Source: Clusia tigrina
Lineage: Eukaryota; Arthropoda; Insecta; Diptera; Clusiidae
Direction of reading: 5' to 3'
Assembly (NCBI GenBank): GCA_920105625.2
Contig: OV050031.1
Span: forward strand, 77,509,995 to 77,573,994
DNA: 64,000 bases
Shown: in pieces, positions 56,292 through 64,000 of the stretch
Layout: every line of letters starts with the position of its first letter
Position numbering within the stretch: position 1 is the first letter of the stretch
The notes under the pieces: generated by a model
Database searches by the model: none
What the model was told of the DNA's origin: nothing
What the model saw: only the letters and a program-made list of their open reading frames with translations
Made by a program: the position numbers and the translations under genes

Positions 56292-59200
56292 TTGATTGGG
56301 GGGTCTGCTGCATTCTCTAAGCCTATATCTACCCCTATCTGCCTCAGTCGGCGTCTCAGTCGGTGTCGCAGCCTCTGTCAGCGTCTCTGTAGGCGTCTAA
56401 GTCGCTGCCGCTGTCGATTGGGGGATATGCTGCCTCTCTACGCCTATATCTACACCTATCTGCCTCTGTCAGCGTCTCTGTAGGCGTCTCAGTTGTTGCC
56501 GCTGTCGATTGGGTTATCTGCTGCCTTCTCTATGCCTATGTCTAACCCCATCTGCCTCAGTCGGCGTCTCTGTCGGCGTCGCATCCTCTTGTCAACGTCT
56601 CTGTAAGCATCTCAGTCGCTGCCGCTGTCGATTGGGGCGTCTGCTGCCTTTTCTATGCCTATGTCTAACCCTCTCTGCCTCAGTCGGCGTCTCAGTCGTC
56701 GTCGCAGCCTCTGTCAGCGTCGCAGAATCTGTCAGCGTCTCTGCAGACGTCTCAGTCGCTGCCGCTGTCGATTGGGGGGTCTTCTGCCTTCTCGATGCCT
56801 ATATTTACCCCTATCTGCCTCAGTCGGCATCTCAGTCGGCGTCGCACCCTCTGTCAGCGTCTCTGCAAGCGTCTCAGTTGCTGCCGCTGTCGATTGGGGG
56901 GTCTGCTGCCTTCTCTATGCCTATATCTACCCCTACGTGCCTCAGTCGGCGTCTCAGTAGGCGTCGCAGCCTCTGTCAGCGTCTCTGAATGCGTATAAGT
57001 CGCTGCCGCTGTCGATTGGGCGGGTCTGATGAGATCTCTATGCCTATATCTACCCCTCTCTGCCTCAGTCGGCGTCTCAGTCGGCATCGCAGCCTCTGGC
57101 AGCGTCTACGTCGGCGTCTCAGTCACTGCCGCTGTCGACTGGGGGGTCTGCTGCCTTCTCTATGCCAATATCTACCCCTATCTGCCTCAGTCAGCATCTC
57201 AGTCAGCGTTGCACCCTCTGCCAGCGTCTCTGTATGCTTCTCAGTTGTTGCCGCTGTCGATTGGGGGGTCTGCTGCCTTCTCTATGCCTATATCTACCCC
57301 TACCTGCCTCAGTCGCAGCTTCTGTGAGCGTCGCAGCCTCTTTAAGCGTCTCTGTAGCCGTCTCGGTCGCTGCCGCTGTCGATTGGGGGGTCTGCTGCCT
57401 ACTCTAAGCATATATATACCCCTCTCTGCCTCAGTCGGGGTCTCAGTCGGCGTCGCAGCATCTGTCAGCGTCGCACCCTCTGTCAGCGTCTCTGTAGGCG
57501 TCTCAGTCGCTGCCGCTGTCGATTGGGGGGTCTGCTGCTCACTCTATGCCAATATCTACCCCTATCTGCCTCAGTCGGCGTCGCAGCCTCTGTCAGCGTC
57601 TCTGTAGGCGTCTCAGTCGCTGCCGCTGGAGATTGGGGGTCTGCTGCCTTCTCTATGCCTATATCTACCCCTATCTACCTCAGTCGGCGTCGCAACCTCT
57701 TGTCAACGTCTCTGTAGGCGTCTCAGTCGCTGCCGTTGTCGATTGGGGGGTCTGCTGCCTCTTCTATGCCTATATCTACCCTTATCTGCCTCAGTCGGCG
57801 TCTTACTCGGCGTCGAAGCCTCTGTAAGCGTCTCTGTAGGTGTCTCAGCTGCTGCCGCTATCGATTGGGGGGTCTGCTGCCTCTTCTATGCCTATATCTA
57901 CCCTTATCTGCCTCAGTCGGCGTCTCAGTCGGCGTCGAAGCCCCTGCCAGCGTCTCTGTAGGCGCCTCAGTTGCTGCCGCTATCGATTGGGGGGTCTGCT
58001 GCATTCTCTAAGCCTAAGTCGGCATCGCAGCCTCTGTCAGCGTCTATGTTCGCGTCTTAGTCGCTGCCGCTATCGATTGGGGGGTCTGCTGCCTTCTCTA
58101 TGCCAATATCTACCCCTATCTGCCTCAGTCGGCGTCTCAGTCGGTGTCGCAGCCTCTGTCAGCGTCTCTGTAGGCGTCTCAGTCGTTGCCGCTGTCGATT
58201 GGGGGATCTGCTGCCTCTCTACGCCTATATGTACCCCTATCTGCCCCAGTCGGCGTCTCAGTCCGCTTCGCAGCCTCTGTCAGCGTCTCTGTAGGCGTCT
58301 CAGTTGTTGCCGTTGTCGATTGGGTGGTCTGCTGCCTTCTCTATGCCTATGTCTAACCAAATTTGCCTCAGTCGGCGTCTCTGTCGGCGTCGCATCCTCT
58401 TGCCAACGTCTCTGTAAGCATCTCAGTCGCTGCCACTGTCGATTGGGGGGTCTGCTGCCTTCTCTATGCCTATGTCTAACCCTCTCTGCCTCAGTCGGCG
58501 TCTCAGTCGTCCTCGCAGCCTCTGTCAGCGTCGCAGCCTCTGTCAGCGTCTCTGCAGGCGTCTCAGTCGCTGCCACTGTCGATTGGGGGGTCTGATGAGA
58601 TCTCTATGCCTATATCTACCCCTATCTGCCTCAGTCGGCGTCTGAGTCGGCATCGCAGCGTCTGTCAGCGTCTATGTCGGCGTCTCAGTCGCTGCCGCTA
58701 TCGATTGGGGGTCTGCTGCCTTCTCTATGCCAATATCTACACCTATCTGCCTCAGTCGGCGTCTCAGTCGGCATCGCAGCCTCTGTCAGCGTCTATGTCG
58801 GCGTCTCAGTCGCTGCCGCTGTCGATTGGGGGGTCTGCTTCCTTCTCTATGCCTATCTCTACTCCTCTCTGCCTCAGTCGGCGTCTCAGTCGGCGTCGCA
58901 GCCTCTGTCAGCGTCTCTGTAGGCGTCTCAGTCGGTGTCGCAGCCTCTGTCAGCGTCTCTGTAGGCGTCTCAGTCGCTGCCGCTGTCGATTGGGGGATCT
59001 GCTGCCTCTCTACGCCAATATCTACCCCTATCTGCCTCAGTCGGTGTCTCAGTCCGCGTCGCAGCCTTTGTCAGCGTCTCTGCAGGCGTCTCTGCAGGCG
59101 TCTCAGTTGTTGCCGCTGTCGATTGCGGGGTCTGCTGCCTTCTATATGCCTATGTCCAATCCTCTCTGCCTCAGTCGGCGTCTCAGTCATCGTCGCAGCC

Positions 59201-60516
59201 TCTGTCAGCGTCGCAGCCTCTGTCAGCGTCTCTGGAGGCATCTCAGTCGCTCCCGCTGTCGATTGGGGGGTCTGCTGGTCTCTCTATGCCAATATCTGCC
59301 CCTATCTGCCTCAGTCGGCGTCGCAGCCTCCGTCGGCGTCTCTGTTTGCGTCTCAGTCGCTGCCGCTGTCGATAGGGGGTCTGCTGCCTCTTCTATGCCT
59401 ATATCTACCCCTATCTGCCTCAGTCGGCGTCTCAGTCGACGTCTCTGCCTATATCAGCGTCTCTGTAGGCGTCTCAGTCGCTGCCGCTGTCGATTGGGGG
59501 GTCTGCTGCCTCTTCTATGCCTATATCTACCCTTATCTGCCTCAGTCGGCGTCTCAGTCGGCGTCGCAGCCTCTGTCAGCGTCTCTGAATGCGTCTCAGT
59601 CGCTGCCGCTGTCGATTGGGGGGTCTGATGCCATCTCTATGCCTATATCTACCCCTATCTGCCTCAGTCGGCGTCTCAGTCGGCATCGCAGCCTCTGTCA
59701 GCGTCTATGTCGGTATTTCAGTCGCTGCCGCTGTCGATAGGGGGTCTGCTGCCTTCTCTATGCTTAGATCTACCCCTATCTGCCTCAGTCGGCGTCTCAG
59801 TCGACGTCGAAGCCTCTGTAAGCGTCTCTGTAGGCGTCTCAGCTGCTGCCGCTATCGATTGGGGGGGTCTGCTGCCTCTTATATGCCTATATCTACCCTT
59901 ATCTGCCTCAGTAGGCGTCTCAGTCGGCGTCGAAGCCTCTGTCAGCGTCTCTGTAGGCGTCTCAGTTGCTGCCGCTATCGATTGGGGGGTCTGCTGCCTT
60001 CTCTATGCCAATATCTACACCTATCTGCCTCAGTCGGCGTCTCAGTCGGCATCGCAGCCTCTGTCAGCGTCTATGTCGGCGTCTCAGTCGCTGCCGCTAT
60101 CGATTGGGGGGTCTGCTGCCTTCTCTATGCCTGTATCTACACCTACCTGCCTCAGTCGGCGTCTCAGTCGGCGTCGCAGCCTCTGTCAGAGTCTCTGAAT
60201 GCGTCTCAGTCGCTGCCGCTGTCGATTGGGGGGTCTGATGCCATCTCTATGCCTATATCTACCCCTATCTGCCTCAGTCGGCGTCTCAGTCGGCATCGCA
60301 GCTTCTGTCAGCGTCTATGTCGGCGTTTCAGTCGCTGCCGCTGTCGATAGGGGGGTCTGCTGCCTTCTCTATGCTTAGATCTACCCCTATCTGCCTCAGT
60401 CGTCGTCTCAGTCGGCGTCGCAACCTCTTGTCAGCGTCTCTGTAGGCATGTCAGTCGCTGCCGTTGTCGATTGGGGGGTCTGCTGCCTTTTCTATGCCTA
60501 TGTCTAACCCTCTCTG
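56292..60516 (+). repeat. Tandem block copy C, cut off by the inversion
   Basis: Starts at marker A and departs from copy B near 56460, where a truncated unit joins CCTATCTGCCTCTG to TCAGCGTCTCTGTAGG. It rejoins at the CTGGAGATTGGGGG unit near 57615. Relative to copy B it has two further losses totalling 384 bp (equivalent to about 53705-53965 and 54100-54220). It ends at 60516 at the place equivalent to about 55338 in copy B. Confidence 0.88.
56461..57610 (+). repeat. 1.15-kb stretch specific to copy C
   Basis: Satellite units with no counterpart in the same place of copies A or B. 57150-57410 resembles 33150-33415 (TCGCAGCCTCTTTAAGCG here, CTTTCAGCG there), and 56490-56760 resembles 52720-53000. 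Probably introduced by exchange with another part of the array. Confidence 0.8.
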
Positions 60517-60590
60517 GTGCATATAGACATAGAGAAGGTAGCAGACCCCCCAATCGACAGCGGCATCGTCTGAGACGCCTACAGAGACAC
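60454..60590. other. Polarity-switch (inversion) junction with imperfect hairpin
   Basis: The forward unit at 60454-60516 stops after TAACCCTCTCTG, where it would normally continue CCTCAGTCGG. GTGCATATAGACATAGAGAAGG follows in meaning as the start of a reversed unit (read as the two pieces GTGCATATAG and ACATAGAGAAGG). The two arms pair with a few mismatches and a 6-bp gap: TATGTCT (60499-60505) faces AGACATA (60525-60531) across a 19-nt spacer, and the match extends outwards through GATTGGGGGGTCTGCT and its complement. The breakpoint falls inside a unit at the place equivalent to about 55338 in the preceding block copy. It could be a true chromosomal inversion or an assembly join; the arms are not identical, which argues against a simple fold-back artefact. 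Confidence 0.9.
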
Positions 60591-61250
60591 TGCCAGAAGC
60601 TGCGACGCTGACTGCGACGTCTACTGAGGGAGATAGGGGTAGATAAAGGCATAGAGAAGGCAGCAGACCCCCGAATCGACAGCGGCAGCGACTGAGACGC
60701 CTGCAGAGACGCTGGAATAGGCTGAGACGCCGACTGAGGCAGATGGGGGTGGATATAGGCATAGTGATGGCAGCAGACCCCCCCAATCGACTGCGGCAGC
60801 GACTGAGACACCTACAGAGACGCTGACAGAGACTGCGACGCCGACTGAGACGCCGACTGAGGCAGATAGGGGTAGATAAACTCATAGAGAAGGCAGCAGA
60901 CCCCCTGAGCTACTGAGACGCCTACAGAGACGCTGACAGAGGCAGATAGGGGTGTATATAGGCTTACAGAAGGCAGCAGACCCCCCAATCTACAGCGGCA
61001 GCTACTGAGACGCCTACAGAGACGCTGACAGAAGCTGCGAAGCTGACTGCGACGCCGACTGAGGTAGATAGGGGTAGATATAGGCATAGAGAAGGCAGCA
61101 GCCCACCAATCGACAGCGACTGAGACGCCTACAGCGACGCCGACTGAGACGCTGACAGAGGCTGCGACGCCGACTGAGGCAGATAGGGGTGTATATAGGC
61201 ATAGAGAAGGCAGCAGACCCCCCAATCTACAGCGGCAGCTACTGAGACGC

Positions 61251-62030
61251 CTAAAGAGACGCTGACAGAAGCTGCGACACTGACTGCGACGTCGACTGAG
61301 GCAGATAAAGGTGTATATAGCCATAGAGAAGGCAGCAGTCCCCCCAATCGACAGCGGCAACGACTGAGACGCCTGCAGAGACGCTGGAGGAGACTGAGAC
61401 GCTGGAGGAGACTGAGACGCCGACTGAGGCAGATGGGGGTGGATATAGGCATAGAGATGGCAGCAGACCCCCCAATCGACTGCGGCAGCGACTGAGACGC
61501 CTACAGAGACGCTGACATAGGCTGCGCCGCCGACTGAGACGCCGACTGAGGCGGATAGGGGTAGATATAGGCATAGAGAAGCAGAAGCCCCCGAATCGAC
61601 AGCGACTGAGACGCCTACAGCGACGCCGACTGAGGCAGATAGGCATACATGTAAGCATAGACAAGGCAGCAGACCCACCAATCGACAGCGTCATCGCCTG
61701 AGACGCCTACAGAGACGCTGACAGAAGCTGCGACACTGACAGCGACGCCGACTGAGGCAGATAAAGGTGTATATAGCCATAGAGAAGGCAGCAGTCCCCC
61801 CAATCGACAGCGGCAACGACTGAGACATCTGCAGAGACGCTGGAGGAGGCTGAGACGCCGACTGAGGCAGATGGGGGTGGATATAGGCATAGAGATGGCA
61901 GCAGACCCCCTAATCGACTGCGGCAGCGACTGAGACGCCTACAGAGACGCTGACAGAGGCTTCGCCGCCGACTGAGACGCCGACTGAGGCGGATTGGGGT
62001 AGATATAGGCATAGAGAAGGCAGAAGCCCC
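61251..62030 (-). repeat. Inverted-arm higher-order pair, 456-bp spacing
   Basis: Two successive four-unit groups. The GGCAGCAGTCCCC core starts at 61331 and again at 61787, and both groups continue into the GACGCTGGAGGAG unit, an ATGGGGGTGGATATAGG unit and a GAAGCCCCCGAATCG or GAAGCCCCCAATCG unit. The first group has an extra 18-bp module (CTGGAGGAGACTGAGACG doubled at about 61391-61426), which explains part of the spacing. Confidence 0.83.
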
Positions 62031-62089
62031 CAATCGACAGAGACTGAGACGCCTACACCGACGCCGACTGAGGCAGATAGGGGTGCATA

Positions 62090-63074
62090 TAGCCATAGAT
62101 AAGGCAGCAGACCCCCCCCCCAATCGACAGCGGCAATGACTGAGACGCCTGCAGAGACGCTGGAAGAGGCTGAGACGCCGACTGAGGCAGATGGGGCTGG
62201 ATATAGGAATAGAGATGGCAGCAGACCCCCCAATCGACTGCGGCAGTGACTGAGACGCCTACAGAGACGCTGACATTGGCTGCGACGCCGACTGACACGC
62301 CGACTGAGGAGGATAGGGGTAGATATAGGCATAGTGAAGGCAGCAGATCCCCCCAATCGACAGCGGCAGCGACTGAGACGCCTTCAGAGACGCTGACAGA
62401 GGCTGCGACACCAGCTAAGGCAGATAGGTGTATATATAAGCATGTTGCAGGTAGCAGACCCCCCAATCGACAACTGCAGCGATTGAGACACCTACAGAGA
62501 CGCTGACAGAGGCTGCGACGCCGACTGAGACGCCAACTGAGGCGGATAGGGGTAGATATAGGCATAGAGAAGGCAGCAGAGACCCCAACCGACATCGGCA
62601 GCGACTAAGATGCATACAGAGACGCTGGCAGAGGCTGCGACGCCGACTGAGGCAGATAGGTGTGTATATAGGCATAGAGAAGGCAGCAGACCCCCAATCT
62701 ACAGCGGCAGCTACTGAGACGCCTACAGAGACGCTGACTGAGGCAGATAGGGGTGTATATAGCCATAGAGAAGGCAGCAGACCCCCCCAATCGACAGCGG
62801 CAATGACTGAGACGCCTGCAAAGACGCTGGAAGAGGCTGAGACGCCGACTGAGGCGGATAGGGGTAGATATAGGCATAGAGATGGCAGCAGACCCCCCAA
62901 TCGACTGCGGCAGCGACTGAGACGCCTACAGAGACGCTGACATTGGCTGCGACGCCGACTGACACGCCGACTGAGGAGGATAGGGGTAGATATAGGCATA
63001 GTGAAGGCAGCAGATCCCCCCAATCGACAGCGGCAGCGACTGAGACGCCTACAGAGACGCTGACAGAGGCTGCG
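62090..63074 (-). repeat. Inverted-arm higher-order pair, 667-bp spacing
   Basis: About 318 bp at 62090-62408 recurs at 62758-63074; the core CAGCAGATCCCC starts at 62341 and 63008. Shared diagnostic pieces are GACGCTGGAAGAGGCTGAG, GACATTGGCTGCG and GACTGACACGCCGACTGAGG. The spacing corresponds to about six units. The C-tract varies from ten (62112-62121) to seven in the copy. Confidence 0.84.
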
Positions 63075-64000
63075 AGCCGACCGAGACGCCGACCGAGACG
63101 CCTACTGAGGCAGATAGGCATAGAAGCAAACATAGACAAAGCAGCAGACCCACCAATCGACAGCGGCATCGCTTGAGACGCGTACAGAGACGCTTGCAGA
63201 GTCTGCGACGCCGACTGAGACGCCGACTGAGGCAGATAGGGGTAGATAAAGGCATAGAGAAGGCAGCAGACCCCCCAATCGACAGCGGCAGCGACTGAGA
63301 CGCCTGCAGAGACGCTGGAAGAGGCTGAGACGCCGACTGAGGCAGATGGGGGTGGATATAGGCATAGAGATGGCAGCAGACCCCCCAATCGACTGCGGCA
63401 GCTACTGAGACTCCTACAGAGACGCTGACAGATGCTGCGACGCCGACTGAGGCAGATAGGGGTAAAGAGAGGCATAGAGAAGGCAGCAGACCCCCCAATC
63501 GACAGCGGCAGCGACTGAGACGCCTACAGAGACACTGACAGAAGCTGCGACGCTGACTGCGACGCCGACTGAGGCAGATAGGGGTAGATATAGGCATAGA
63601 GAAGGCAGCAGACCCCCCAATCGACAGCGACTGAGACGCCTACAGCGACGCCGACTGAGACGCTGACAGAGGCTGCGACGCCCAGTGAGGCAGATAGAGG
63701 TGTATATAGGCATAGAGAAGGCAGCAGACCCCCAATCTACAGCGGCAGCTACTGAGACGCCTACAGAGACGCTGACAGAAGCTGCGACGCTCACTGCGAC
63801 GCCGACTGAGGCAGATAGGGGTAGATATAGGCATAGAGAGGGCAGCAGACCCCCGCCTACAGAGACGCTGACAGAAGCTGCGACACTGACTGCGACGCCG
63901 ACTGAGGCAGAAAGGGGTAGATATAGGCATAGAGAAGGCAGCAGACCCCCCAATCGACAGCGGCAGCAACTGAGACGCCTACAGAGACGCTGACAGAGGC

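Larger units (their letters stand above)
1..60516 (+). repeat. Forward-oriented satellite array, ~110-bp family
   Basis: Continuous head-to-tail array of one repeat family with no interruption by unique sequence. Each unit reads, in order: a G-tract core (GATTGGGGGGTCTGCTG), a pyrimidine-rich run containing CCTTCTCTATGCC and ending CTATCTGCCTCAG, one or two CAGTCGGCGTCT modules, an 18-bp CAGCCTCTGTCAGCGTCT module, CTGTAGGCGTCT, then CAGTCGCTGCCGCT leading into the next G-tract. The first units start at 10, 120, 238, 378, 464, 568, 708, 818, 940, 1033, 1156 and 1260, giving lengths of 86 to 140 bp. The + strand is C+T rich and A-poor. All open frames here are rotations of the same repeat and are judged non-coding. 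The left end continues beyond the window. I do not recognise the family from any named satellite. Confidence 0.97.
60517..64000 (-). repeat. Inverted satellite array, same family
   Basis: From about 60517 every unit is the reverse complement of the family to the left: ACCCCCCAATCGACAGCGGC followed by GACTGAGACGCC, ACAGAGACGCTGACAG and GGCATAGAGAAGGCAGCAG. About 30 units are present, counted by the CAATCGA or CAATCTA core at 60551, 60784, 60986, 61106, 61345, 61480 and so on to 63950. Many units carry variants I did not notice in the forward arm, notably GACGCTGGAAGAGGCTGAG or GACGCTGGAGGAG beside GCCTGCAGAGACG, and AGATGGGGGTGGATATAGG. The composition skew flips with orientation (purine-rich + strand). 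Some units lack the G/C-tract core, for example near 60903 and 63857. No gene is supported. The array runs off the right end of the window. Confidence 0.96.

Noticed and set aside
1..60516. CRISPR array
   Set aside because: Repeats are 86-140 bp, contiguous and variable, with no unique spacers between short identical repeats, no leader and no cas genes.
1..64000. Transposon or insertion sequence origin
   Set aside because: No transposase or reverse transcriptase motif, terminal inverted repeats or target duplications seen; the only inverted repeat is the polarity switch near 60517.
1..64000. rDNA spacer, tRNA or other RNA gene clusters
   Set aside because: No conserved rRNA, tRNA A/B-box or 5S-like stretch recognised in any unit on either strand.
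60517..64000. Simple palindromic assembly artefact
   Set aside because: The inverted units differ in diagnostic variants from the forward units next to the junction, so they are not a mirror of them. A misjoin between two real arrays remains possible and is listed as a check.
1..64000. CENP-B-box-like motif in the unit
   Set aside because: No stretch in the consensus resembles the core TTCG...CGGG spacing of the mammalian box closely enough to claim it.

Overview
The whole 64-kb window is tandemly repeated satellite DNA. I can support no protein-coding gene, RNA gene, transposon, CRISPR array, promoter or terminator in it. It is one family of GC-rich repeat units, mostly 104, 110, 122 or 140 bp (mean about 113 bp over the eleven units measured between positions 11 and 1261). 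That implies very roughly 530 units in one orientation (1-60516) and about 30 in the opposite orientation (60517-64000). Both ends of the window lie inside the array, so its flanks are not visible.

Each unit has two halves. The first is a non-repetitive stretch of about 50 bp: a G-tract core (GATTGGGGGGTCTGCTG), then a pyrimidine-rich run ending in CTATCTGCCTCAG. The second is a short-period stretch built from 12- and 18-bp modules (CAGTCGGCGTCT; CAGCCTCTGTCAGCGTCT; CTGTAGGCGTCT; CAGTCGCTGCCGCT). Most length differences between units are multiples of 6 bp and reflect gain or loss of these modules. A hand count on one 122-bp consensus gives about 61% GC, about 10% A against 30% T on the + strand, and little CpG depletion (10 CpG, about 11 expected).

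Layout: (1) 464-12220 and 19004-30568 are two near-identical copies of a block of roughly 11.6-11.8 kb, offset by about 17.9-18.5 kb, each with a nested ~2.8-kb tandem duplication sharing the same junction. (2) 12221-18960 is a mosaic of more local duplications, partly present again at 30666-32690. (3) 32691-35639 is a transitional mosaic. (4) 35640-42911 is a 7.27-kb block repeated at 42912-48299 with 1.88 kb missing. (5) 47472-60516 holds three successive 4.2-4.6-kb copies of another block; the third is cut off by the inversion. (6) From about 60517 the polarity flips, and the inverted arm contains unit variants I did not see in the forward arm.

This organisation points to a eukaryotic chromosome in a heterochromatic, centromeric, pericentromeric or subtelomeric satellite region, seen in a long-read assembly. 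I do not recognise the family and cannot name a taxon. The many open reading frames are a by-product: unit lengths are 2 modulo 3, so a frame rotates through three registers before meeting the one TAG carried by most units. There is no gene network to describe; the biology visible here is array evolution by unequal exchange, slippage, segmental duplication and one inversion.
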